NCBI GenBank assembly: GCA_003142355.1
Contig: PLMF01000293.1
Coordinates: 1 to 10,815, forward strand
DNA from: Bryobacterales bacterium
GTDB taxonomy: Bacteria; Acidobacteriota; Terriglobia; Bryobacterales; Bryobacteraceae
Length of the DNA stretch: 10,815 nucleotides
Direction of reading: 5' to 3'
The notes beneath the pieces were generated by a model. It was not told where the DNA came from, did not search any database, and saw nothing but the letters and a program-made list of their open reading frames with translations. The translations under genes were made by a program, and so were the position numbers. Below are positions 1 to 6,754 of the stretch, one piece after another. Numbering within the stretch: position 1 is the first letter of the stretch; the number at the start of each line of letters is the position of its first letter.

Positions 1-203
1 ACGAACCCAATTCGTGGGTGGCTGCACGGAAGGCGAGGGGTGCGGGGCTGGCGGGGATCGAGAATGGCGAAACGAAGCCAATCCGAAGAGAGTGGCGGAA
101 CGAAGCCAATCGGACGTCTCGAACGGTGTGCCAGCGGGGATGTATCACCGTCTCCAGTGTAGCGCGAGGTGGGAGGGGATTTCAGTTAAGTGGTTGATCC
201 TAT
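1..203. other. Non-coding stretch downstream of the STAND gene
   Basis: No convincing gene is seen here. The plus-strand open frame that crosses it has a low-complexity Gly/Arg/Ser composition and runs antisense into the 3' end of the STAND gene, so it is treated as a shadow. The stretch holds a small hairpin (ACCCA at 5-9, TGGGT at 15-19) and a two-copy imperfect repeat described separately. No terminator with a T-run is visible after the STAND stop codon. Confidence 0.6.
65..111. repeat. Two-copy imperfect direct repeat, 28-base period
   Basis: TGGCGAAACGAAGCCAATC at 65-83 recurs as TGGCGGAACGAAGCCAATC at 93-111, with 18 of 19 bases identical and the copies 28 bases apart. The core GAACGAAGCCAAT looks like a dispersed intergenic repeat unit rather than coding sequence, but this window alone cannot show that it is repeated elsewhere in the genome. 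Confidence 0.6.
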
Positions 204-3200
204 TCAGGGAATTGGTTGTGACTCCTTGTTGGGATTCTTGGCTTCCTTCTCTGCCCGGAGTTTCTCTATGGCGGCGGCCACCTCATCCTCCCAAGGGAGC
301 TTCTCATCCTTGGCCGGGTCGTAGGGCGGCAGGTTGGGAATCTGCGCGCCGAGTTTCTCCAGCAGGGCGCGGGCCTTATCCAGTTCGTAGCGGTGGACAT
401 AAGGCTCGCCATCGGCCCAAGCCCATTTATAGGCCGCGAGGGCGTGTTTCTTCGCCTGCTCGCGGTCGCCGATGACAAGCCACAGGTCCGCGAGGGCGCG
501 GTGGGATGGGCGCCTCGCGTTAGCGAGTTGCTCGGCCTCGCGGCGTGGGTCGGTGAGCTCACCAAGGTGGAACCTGGCGAGGGCGAGTTGGGTCTCCGCT
601 TCCTCATTGGTATATCCGACAGCGCGCGCCATGCTCACGGCCTCGCGGAGGCTCTCAGCGGCGAGCGCCCATTCGCCTCGCTCAAGGCGCCATTCCCCGC
701 GCAGACCACAGAGAAGGCGCACGTTGAAGCGGTTCTTGCCGGCTTTGGCCAGTTGTTCGGCATGGGCGAGGTGCTCCTCGCTCAAATCGCCCTGCCAGAA
801 GCGGAACCGAGCGTACTCGTATTCTCCGTCACCGGGAGGATTCCTCTCACGGGGCCAATTGCGGCCCATCGGGTCGAGGAGGTCCCAGATGGCTTTGGCA
901 TCCGCCCATTGCCCGATTCTGGCAAGCTGGCCAAAGCGCAGCAGCCGGGCGCGGAAGATTGATGGTTGGTCGTTGGTGAGAGTTGCGAGATTGAGGCTCG
1001 ACAGGAGACAGCGGTTTCCTTGTGCGATGCGGTTCTGTGCCCAGAGCGTTTGCGAGAAGTTGCGTATACAGATCCCCACCGAGATCCAGTCCGCCCGTCG
1101 TAGGTGACCCGCGAGGGCGGCACCAAAGGCAGCGGACGATTCCTTTACCTCGCCGACTCCGTACAGAGAATGGGCGGCAGAGTTCGCCAGATTAGACCCG
1201 TCTTCTTGGTCCACAGTCTCGGGCAGGGTGGCCCAGCCCTGGGGGAAGAAGGGCCGCAGCAGAGACAAGTCCTCGGCGTAGGCCTCCAGATTGGTAGTGA
1301 GGGCCAGAGACAGATCGCCGCGGTAGGCCTCATATGCCTGCTGGTAACGGCCCATCTTGAGCGAGGTCCGGACGACTTGAAGGCCGTCGCGGACGTCGTC
1401 GAGAGTCTCGGCCTCCTCGTAGGGACTGTGAGCCTTCTCCGAAAAGTGATCCACCACGCGCTGGCCGTAGCTGTCCCTCTCTTCCGGCCGGAGCCCCCCG
1501 GCAGCGATGCCGCGGACGACGGGGTGTAGGTCATACCGCCTTGCATGACCGTCGTATTGCAGCAGGCCCCGGCGCTCCAGATCATGAACGGTGTTTGCCA
1601 GTTCCCGCGGGGCGGAGAGGAATTCCGGCGATTGGAGCCGGGCCTTGACGGCTTGTTGGTATTCCTTCCGGCGTTGTACCGCGGCTTGATACCTTTGCTG
1701 CTCCTTTTCCTTCTCTGCATCAGGCATTTGTTCCCACCGCGGCGAGGCCTTTGGATTATGGGGTTCCTCCACTTTCTCCGGTTTCGGCGGAAGGTGGGGA
1801 TTGAGAGCGCTCAGCGCGGGGTAATCCACAGCTTCGGACAGGAGCGCCAGGGTGGAGAGGATCTGGCGGCTCTTCTCGGGAAGCGCGTCAAGGGCGGCTT
1901 TGAGGATATGGTTGCGCTTCTGGACGAGGTCGAGGTCGGCGAGATTGAGCCGGCCGCCGCCGTCCGGATCGGCCGCCCAGGCGTCGAAATTCCCCTTGTC
2001 GGGCAGATAGTCGTTAATGAGGCCCGCGAGAACGCCCGTGACGAGGGGGTGGCAATCACAGTGGCTCTTGAGGTAGTTCTGGATCGCCTGCGAGTCGCCG
2101 GTGACATCGCAGGAGCGAAGGAGCGCCTCGGCATCCACCGGACGGAGGCCAGGGAGGGAGACGCGGAGAACGCCGGGGATGGCTTGGCTCGCCGGGTTGA
2201 GCAGGACGCGGGGAACCAGCCGGGAGGTGACGATCAGTTTCGACGGGGCGGCGGCAGCGAGGGCGCGGAGCAGGTCATCGTCTTCAGGACGTATGGCGGC
2301 GCAGGGGTCGCGCTTGGCGATCTGGTCCGTGGGTTGGTTGGCCGCTTCATCGGGAACCTCGGCGGCGTCGAATCGGTGGTAGGCCACGAGCACCCGCTCA
2401 AGACCGTCCAGAACCAGCAGCCAGGGGCGGCTTTGAAGATGGTGGAGCAGCCGTTCGCCGAGTTCGGGGGTCTTCATTTTCCTGAAGCTTTCGAGCGGCT
2501 CGCGGGTGATGTAGGCGAGAGCGCGCCGGCAGAAGTCGGCCATGATTCCACCTCGCTCGTAAAAGGAATACCAGAAGCGGCCAGCCCAGTCCGCGCGGAC
2601 TTGCGTGGCATGTTTGGTGGTCCACTCCCAGGTGAGCATACTCTTGCCAGAGCCGCCGATGGCGTCGAATAAGATAACCGGGTGCGGGTCGGCGGGCACG
2701 GCCCAGTCGCTCAGGACGTCGAGTTGCGCCTGGCGGCCTACGAAGTTGTGGGAGCCGATGTAGGGCGGTTCCGCGTAGAAGGCGGGAGGGGCGGGGATGG
2801 GGTCGGCCGCGGTGGGCGCGGGAAGGGGAGCGGCGTCGAGGTAACGGCGGAGACCGGCGACGGCGTGGATGGCTTGTTTGCTGAATTCCTCCAGACTGTC
2901 GAAAGTGGCGTAGACGCGATGCACCGGCGAACCCGGCTTCATCTGCTTGGCCCGCTCGCGGAACGCGTTCAGCTTCCTTCTTTTGGCGGCGTTGGTTTCA
3001 ACGTCCGCTTTGCAGAGCGGGTGGTTGGGTCCCATGATGAAGAGCAGGATGGGCCGGCCCAGACGCTGAGCCTCGTTGAACTCGAGTTCCGTGATGGAAA
3101 GCTTGCCAGGATTGCGGATTGGACACTCCGGCGTCTGCCCATATTTGTGGCTGATGACCCCAACGTAGGCCGACGCCTCCCGTACCATCCGGAGAGAGGA

Positions 3201-3371
3201 ATCGATGACATCGACATCTGGTAGTGCCGAGTCGTTTTCCATGGCGACATCGGTGAGACCTTCGCCTTTGATGGCTTCGATCAAAGCCTCCCGGTGTTGC
3301 TCCAGGTCCGTGAAGGTGCTGGAAATCATGACGCCGCGATATTGGCGCGGAGCAGGATTTGTGTCCGGCAT
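204..3371 (-). CDS. DUF4062-STAND NTPase-helical repeat protein (NLR-like conflict sensor)
   Basis: A 1055-residue cytosolic protein with no signal peptide or membrane segment. Residues 11-120 match DUF4062, beginning YRGVMISSTFTDLEQHREAL. A Pro/Ala-rich linker (180-200) leads to a STAND ATPase: entry motif FVGR near 210, Walker A GGSGKS at 239-244, Walker B LLVLDG at 318-323, TSR at 382-384 and an HP dipeptide at 441-442. A charged helical insert (about 530-580, rich in Lys/Glu/Gln) precedes a winged-helix segment (590-620). Residues 640-1010 are helical and TPR-like. The family architecture is an N-terminal effector-like domain, an oligomerising ATPase and a sensor repeat, as in bacterial NLR-type immune proteins. 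An antiphage role is inferred. The ATG at 3371 was chosen because DUF4062 begins soon after it. The frame is open upstream to a TTG at 3485, but the added residues look non-coding. No Shine-Dalgarno is seen. Confidence 0.88.
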   Translation of the reverse strand: MPDTNPAPRQYRGVMISSTFTDLEQHREALIEAIKGEGLTDVAMENDSALPDVDVIDSSLRMVREASAYVGVISHKYGQTPECPIRNPGKLSITELEFNEAQRLGRPILLFIMGPNHPLCKADVETNAAKRRKLNAFRERAKQMKPGSPVHRVYATFDSLEEFSKQAIHAVAGLRRYLDAAPLPAPTAADPIPAPPAFYAEPPYIGSHNFVGRQAQLDVLSDWAVPADPHPVILFDAIGGSGKSMLTWEWTTKHATQVRADWAGRFWYSFYERGGIMADFCRRALAYITREPLESFRKMKTPELGERLLHHLQSRPWLLVLDGLERVLVAYHRFDAAEVPDEAANQPTDQIAKRDPCAAIRPEDDDLLRALAAAAPSKLIVTSRLVPRVLLNPASQAIPGVLRVSLPGLRPVDAEALLRSCDVTGDSQAIQNYLKSHCDCHPLVTGVLAGLINDYLPDKGNFDAWAADPDGGGRLNLADLDLVQKRNHILKAALDALPEKSRQILSTLALLSEAVDYPALSALNPHLPPKPEKVEEPHNPKASPRWEQMPDAEKEKEQQRYQAAVQRRKEYQQAVKARLQSPEFLSAPRELANTVHDLERRGLLQYDGHARRYDLHPVVRGIAAGGLRPEERDSYGQRVVDHFSEKAHSPYEEAETLDDVRDGLQVVRTSLKMGRYQQAYEAYRGDLSLALTTNLEAYAEDLSLLRPFFPQGWATLPETVDQEDGSNLANSAAHSLYGVGEVKESSAAFGAALAGHLRRADWISVGICIRNFSQTLWAQNRIAQGNRCLLSSLNLATLTNDQPSIFRARLLRFGQLARIGQWADAKAIWDLLDPMGRNWPRERNPPGDGEYEYARFRFWQGDLSEEHLAHAEQLAKAGKNRFNVRLLCGLRGEWRLERGEWALAAESLREAVSMARAVGYTNEEAETQLALARFHLGELTDPRREAEQLANARRPSHRALADLWLVIGDREQAKKHALAAYKWAWADGEPYVHRYELDKARALLEKLGAQIPNLPPYDPAKDEKLPWEDEVAAAIEKLRAEKEAKNPNKESQPIP

Positions 3372-3372
3372 C

Positions 3373-3408
3373 ACAATCCAATATGAAACAGGGCCAGCGG
3401 AGTTGCAA
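3373..3408 (-). promoter_or_regulatory. Possible promoter of the STAND gene, near-leaderless
   Basis: On the minus strand TTGCAA (3408-3403) is followed after exactly 17 bases by CATATT (3385-3380). Each hexamer matches the sigma-70 consensus at four of six positions. The -10 element lies only 8 bases before the ATG at 3371, which would place transcription initiation at or next to the start codon. This fits the lack of a Shine-Dalgarno. The matches are partial, so this is a suggestion only. Confidence 0.3.
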
Positions 3409-3473
3409 GGATGGCGAAACGCCAGGGGGGCGGCTGTGTTTGCCGGAGGTGGCGGGAGTTGCGACAATGATCC

Positions 3474-3479
3474 AAGGGG
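3474..3479 (+). promoter_or_regulatory. Ribosome binding site deciding the DUF433 start
   Basis: AAGGGG lies five bases before the ATG at 3485. The frame stays open upstream with other possible starts, so this site supports the short 77-residue product. Confidence 0.5.
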
Positions 3480-3484
3480 CGCCA

Positions 3485-3718
3485 ATGAAGAATTTCGCGC
3501 GTATCACGGTCGATCCTGCACAAATGGGCGGAGTTCCGTGTGTGCGTCACCTGCGAATTCCCGTGGCTACGGTGCTGCGGTTGCTGGCGGGTGGACTGAC
3601 TGAACGTGAGATTCTCTCCGAATACCCGGATCTCCAGGCGGAAGATATTCGCGAGTGCCTGCGCTTCGCCGCTGCTTCGGCCATGGAGCGGGAGATGCCC
3701 CTTCCGTATTCAGCTTGA
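3485..3718 (+). CDS. DUF433 antitoxin-like protein
   Basis: A 77-residue DUF433 protein. The family signature is visible near the N-terminus as GGVPCVRHLRIPVATVLRLL, the usual GG-x-PC-(I/V)-R-x-x-R-(I/V)-PV motif, followed by GLTEREILSEYPDL and DIRECLRFA, which form the small helical DNA-binding fold. DUF433 proteins commonly sit directly upstream of a DUF5615 PIN-like gene and are thought to act as the antitoxin and autoregulator. That role is inferred here. The ATG at 3485 is favoured by AAGGGG five bases upstream (3474-3479) and because the family motif starts a few residues later; the frame is open further upstream. The gene is divergent from the STAND gene, with 113 bases between the start codons. 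It overlaps the next gene by four bases. Confidence 0.88.
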   Translation: MKNFARITVDPAQMGGVPCVRHLRIPVATVLRLLAGGLTEREILSEYPDLQAEDIRECLRFAAASAMEREMPLPYSA

Positions 3719-4086
3719 GGTTTCTCATCGACAATGCGCTATCGCCGCGCCTGGCCGACCTTCTTCTGGCGGCGGGATATGACGCGGTCCACGTCCGAGC
3801 GTACGGAATGCAGGCGGCGGCAGACGAGGAAATCCTGGCACGGGCGCTCGACGAGGACCGCATCGTGGTCTCGGCGGACTCCGATTTCAGCGCGATTCTC
3901 GCCGCTCAGGAGGCAGAACGCCCGTCGTTCATCCTCTTCCGGGAAACCAACCTGCTAGCCGCTCGCGACTACATCGACATGCTGCTTCCGGCTCTGCCAA
4001 TGCTGGAGCCGGAGCTGCTGGCCGGCTGCGTCGCCGTCTTTCGAAACAGCCGCCTGCGGGTCCGCAAGCTGCCCTTCTCGGGATAG
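3715..4086 (+). CDS. DUF5615 PIN-like toxin (TTG start)
   Basis: A 123-residue DUF5615 family protein, a PIN-like (Mut7-C/VapC-related) fold expected to be a metal-dependent RNase toxin. It begins (M)RFLIDNALSPRLADLL, giving the N-terminal acidic residue D6. D37/E38 lie in AADEEIL, and D55 and D57 lie in VSADSDF, so the expected acidic site is intact. A hydrophobic strand PSFILFR follows near 89-95. The length is normal for the family. The start is taken as TTG at 3715, because it gives the canonical MRFLIDN start and overlaps the DUF433 stop as TTGA, which suggests translational coupling. No ATG lies nearby in frame except one 20 codons upstream inside DUF433. RNase activity and pairing with DUF433 are inferred from family knowledge. 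Confidence 0.87.
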   Translation: MRFLIDNALSPRLADLLLAAGYDAVHVRAYGMQAAADEEILARALDEDRIVVSADSDFSAILAAQEAERPSFILFRETNLLAARDYIDMLLPALPMLEPELLAGCVAVFRNSRLRVRKLPFSG

Positions 4087-4100
4087 GGCTCCACCGCGAG

Positions 4101-4130
4101 GAGGTTTTCGGAAGAGGCTGCGAAAACCTC
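4101..4130 (+). terminator. Perfect 10-bp inverted repeat, probable terminator hairpin
   Basis: GAGGTTTTCG at 4101-4110 and CGAAAACCTC at 4121-4130 are exact reverse complements separated by a 10-base loop. The hairpin starts 14 bases after the DUF5615 stop codon. There is no following T-run, so it could be a non-canonical terminator, an mRNA-stabilising hairpin, or an end of an inserted element. Confidence 0.5.
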
Positions 4131-4154
4131 GAAGTTCGGCGGAGTTCCAAGTAA

Positions 4155-4500
4155 CTGAGAGAATCCGTCTCGCGGTTTCTCAACAATCCCATTAGCGGGA
4201 CACGCGAACCGGCCAATGAAGACGAAGCACAGGCTGCGGTGGACCGCATTCGACAGGTAATCGAAGTTCAGCTTCGTGACCTTGCTGTCAGGCGTCTGGT
4301 TCAAGAACATCTGACAGACTGGCGCACCGCCTATGATGGCCCGGCGTCACGCGGTCCAGGCTCCACGCTTCGCCGCGCCAACACGATACAGACCATCTAC
4401 GACTAGGCTGCACCACCACGCCTTCGGTGGCCTTCCTCGCTGAAATTCGCCGCATTGTGACGTCAGCCATTGAGGCAAGCGGCGGTGAAGGTGCGGTTGA
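4155..4500 (+). pseudogene. Degraded coding remnant, frameshifted, family uncertain
   Basis: From 4155 one frame reads ESVSRFLNNPISG, then the helix-rich DEAQAAVDRIRQVIEVQLRD and WRTAYDGPASRGPGSTLRRA, ending in TIQTIYD before a TAG at 4404-4406. The frame then changes: from about 4418 it reads TPSVAFLAEIRRIVTSAIEA and SGGEGAVERSG. No good start codon or RBS precedes the first piece; a TAA at 4152-4154 lies just before it. The segments have protein-like amphipathic composition, unlike the antisense frames. They resemble the helical region of a dynamin-like or other large P-loop NTPase, but the family assignment is weak. It most likely forms one decayed gene or operon with the ATPase C-terminal fragment that follows in the third frame. 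Confidence 0.45.
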
Positions 4501-4725
4501 GCGAAGCGGGATGAAGCCACTGGTGCCAAGCGCGTTGCCTACGGCGCCGTATCGGATCTGACTACCGAAATCTTCACGCGAATCCGCGCGCGCCAGGAGC
4601 AGGCACCGCCGGAGGACTTCGGCATTCGGCGTTCACTGCTGCATCGGCAAATCATCCGGGAGGAGAACGGGATCTGGCGGCTGCGCGTTCCGCTCATGGC
4701 TCGCTGGCTGCGGCTACGTGGCTAA
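4501..4725 (+). pseudogene. C-terminal fragment of a large ATPase-like protein
   Basis: In the third plus frame this piece reads DEATGAKRVAYGAVSDLTTE, continues IFTRIRARQEQAPPEDFGIR, and ends REENGIWRLRVPLMARWLRL before TAA at 4723-4725. The ending, a hydrophobic strand WRLRVPLMARWL next to the terminus, resembles the C-terminal winged-helix tail of ORC/STAND-type ATPases. There is no N-terminal part, no start and a TGA (4498-4500) immediately before it, so it cannot be a whole gene. Bases 4510-4581 are repeated, diverged, at 6791-6862, with most differences at third codon positions, which supports former coding. Its stop codon overlaps the stop of the convergent tcmP by two bases. The parent protein is not identified with certainty. 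Confidence 0.6.
4510..4581 (+). repeat. Diverged direct repeat, left copy
   Basis: Aligns without gaps to 6791-6862, with 57 of 72 bases identical by hand count. The first 10 and last 12 bases are identical. Both copies encode (Y)-A/G-AVSDLTTEIFTR. The copies flank the Tcm gene pair in the same orientation. Confidence 0.8.
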
Positions 4726-5858
4726 ACCGTACCCAGGCGAATGGTGCAGCCCGGCTTGGGTATGCGCTGGCGCGGCCCGCGACCCTCGATGACAAAGCGG
4801 CCCGATAGATCTCCGTCGACCAGGATGCGATTCAGGTCGGTATTCCAGACGAGAGGCAATTCGAGGACACGCGGCTGTAGTACTTCGTATCGGACCGGTC
4901 CGTCTGCCAGCAGCGTCGTCACTCTGGCGTCGGCTTTTCGCAACTGTTGCTCCCGCTCAGATTGCAGATCTCTCGACGGAACATCCGATCCAAAATCGAT
5001 CTCGGCCTGACCGCTCTTGCGCTCACGATTCTCGCGCTGCGCTTTTTCTCGCACCACTTGTTGCTCGGTCACCACCCTTTTTTCGACATCGCGAAACTTC
5101 TCAATGCCCTTCGCGCTCCTCGTCGCGTAGACCAGGTGAAAATAGGCCCGCTCGTGGAGAGGCTTGAGAACCCGTGAGAAGGTCGCATACGGAAAGCTTC
5201 CCGTCGCACGGACCTGTTCGACGTACAGGTTGACCAGTGCCGATTCGCGGCCGGGCGTGTCCCGAATCGAGCGCCAGTCGCGGGTTCCAAAACAACGATC
5301 CAGCGAGTCTTCGTTGGCGGGATTCCGAAAGCTCAGGAATCGGTTGATGAAGTCGTACATGAAGTTGATCATCACTTCGCCCTTCGGGCGCTGGAGAATT
5401 GGCAGCAGGTTTTCCATGGCAAAGCCGGTCCATCCGGTGGGGTCGACAAAAAAGAATGTGAATGTCGTGCCGACCTAGTCGAGGATTTGGCCGATGTTCT
5501 CTTCAAAACTCCCCAGCAGCGCCATCGTCTTTACGTCGCCGCTATGTTCTTTGAGAACCTGCTGAAGGTTGGTGAACGCGGCTGGGGATTTTTCAACGAA
5601 GATGGCACGGATCGTCGGATATTTCCGACTCTGGGCAAGGCCGTTGCGGACGGAATTGAGGCGATCCAGGGCAATACGAATCGAAGTATCGCCGAGTTCC
5701 TCGTCCGCGGCGCGCCAGGGTCCCGAGAAACAGTCGACGTACACGAACTCTCTTTGCGAATAACCGATGTGGTAGGCGACAGTCTCCAGGTACCGCTCGA
5801 GGAAGAAGTGTTTGAGATAGGTTTGTTCGCGGTCTTTGTAATACTCGACCGGTTTCAC
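4722..5858 (-). pseudogene. tcmP: Three-Cys-motif partner protein TcmP, interrupted by in-frame TAG
   Basis: Read through one TAG codon at 5477-5475, this is a single 378-codon frame matching the TcmP family. The N-terminal part (127 residues, GTG start at 5858 with AGAGGAAA upstream) has YYKDREQTYLKHFFLERYLE, then FVYVDCFSGPW, a Rossmann-like strand similar to methyltransferase motif I. Directly after the stop the same frame continues VGTTFTFFFVDPTGWTGFAM, a typical core motif of the family, so no frameshift is involved. The rest has a charged helical stretch and a winged-helix-like end (LELPLVWNTDLNRIL, GRFVIEGRG). The downstream half could start separately at ATG 5417, which would lose the FFFVDP motif. 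The gene follows the DUF5131 gene by 12 bases. Either the gene is dead, the TAG is read through, or it is a sequencing error. TcmP function is not established. Confidence 0.85.
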
Positions 5859-5870
5859 GATTCGTTTCCT

Positions 5871-6716
5871 CTAGGCCACCGCCTGTTCCGGTTTGAGCTC
5901 GACGAGCGGCGCATTCGGCCACGCTTCGGCAAGCGGCGCCATTGCCAACCGCAGATCGAGCCGCTCCTGCCGTGACGGCATCTGGCTCGCCGATAGGGCC
6001 GGCATTTCATCGTAAGTGCGGCCGTCCAGGAGGCGCCCGTGCTTTCCCTTCTGGACGCCGCCCCATTGCTTAAAGAAGAACGGGGCGCGGGCGTCCCGAC
6101 AGGATTGACGAATCGCGTCAACCCATTGCTTTTCCATCGGTCTTGCGCCGGGACCGCTCTCCCCACCGACGATGACCCAATCGATGCCGCGAAGATTTGG
6201 TTCTCCCAGATGTTCAAGGAGAGGTTCGATGCTCAAGAAACGCGTACGAGCGGGAGTGTCGCGCAGATCGTCGATGCGCGGCAACCCGTGTTTCCGGTCC
6301 TCAACGCTGACGCCCCACCATATATGCGGAGCGATGGCAGCGTTTCTAAGCCGCCCACACAGCAGGGATCTAAGGCGCGTCGATCGCTTTGTCAGGATTT
6401 GGTAGGTGTGCCACGGAGTGCGGAGCATCACTTCCGCAACCGCCATAATGTAGCCCTCAGGTACGGACTCCTGAAACAGATCGCTCATGCTGTTCACGAA
6501 AACCGTTTTCGGAGAGGACCACGACAGCGGCTCAAGAAGCTTTTCCGGAACCAGGCGTGGATCGAAGCCCTGCTCATACGGATGGTTAGGGACGCCTCGG
6601 AATCGCTCGGCGAATGTCTCGGCATAGCAGTGCTTGCAGCCGGGACTGACCTTCTGGCATCCCCGGACGGGGTTCCAGGTTGCCTCCGTCCACTCAATCT
6701 TGGAATGCTCGCTCAT
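5871..6716 (-). CDS. DUF5131 (phage Gp37/Gp68) three-Cys-motif protein
   Basis: A 281-residue member of DUF5131 (Gp37/Gp68). The N-terminus SEHSKIEWTEATWNPVRGCQ leads to the three-cysteine motif C20-x6-C27-x2-C30 (GCQKVSPGCKHCYAE), which recalls radical-SAM iron-sulfur binding but has different spacing. Further family motifs are KTVFVNSMSDLFQESVP, YQILTKRSTRL, NIWWGVSVED-like IWWGVSVEDRK, RFLSIEPLLE, IDWVIVGGESGPGARPM and APFFFKQWGG. All appear intact and the length is normal. It is the usual companion of TcmP, which follows 12 bases downstream. The biochemical activity of the pair is not established; the family is found in phages and accessory islands. ATG at 6714-6716 is the family start; only a weak AGGG lies 9 bases before it. 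AT-rich bases at 6734-6746 may hold its promoter. Confidence 0.93.
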   Translation of the reverse strand: MSEHSKIEWTEATWNPVRGCQKVSPGCKHCYAETFAERFRGVPNHPYEQGFDPRLVPEKLLEPLSWSSPKTVFVNSMSDLFQESVPEGYIMAVAEVMLRTPWHTYQILTKRSTRLRSLLCGRLRNAAIAPHIWWGVSVEDRKHGLPRIDDLRDTPARTRFLSIEPLLEHLGEPNLRGIDWVIVGGESGPGARPMEKQWVDAIRQSCRDARAPFFFKQWGGVQKGKHGRLLDGRTYDEMPALSASQMPSRQERLDLRLAMAPLAEAWPNAPLVELKPEQAVA

Positions 6717-6754
6717 TGCGAAACCCTGCGGACATATTACATTATGGCTCGGAA

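Noticed and set aside
65..111. CRISPR array
   Set aside because: Only two copies with a 9-base gap and no cas gene; far too short for repeat-spacer units.
1545..2672. Plus-strand open frame of 375 codons opposite the STAND gene
   Set aside because: The minus-strand frame has intact Walker motifs and domain order; the antisense product is low-complexity Gly/Glu/Arg-rich.
3372..3485. Extended N-terminus of the STAND protein from TTG at 3485
   Set aside because: The extra 38 residues are Pro/Ala-rich without family match and would overlap the DUF433 start region; DUF4062 begins just after the ATG at 3371.
4101..4130. Inverted repeat as the end of an insertion sequence
   Set aside because: No transposase, partner terminal repeat or target duplication is visible in the window.
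3969..4310. Minus-strand frame of 113 codons opposite the toxin 3' end
   Set aside because: It overlaps the intact DUF5615 gene antisense, lacks an RBS and no family is recognised.
4721..5417. Downstream tcmP half as an independent gene starting at ATG 5417
   Set aside because: It would omit the FFFVDPTGW core that is in frame just upstream and no good RBS is seen, so a nonsense mutation in one gene explains it better.
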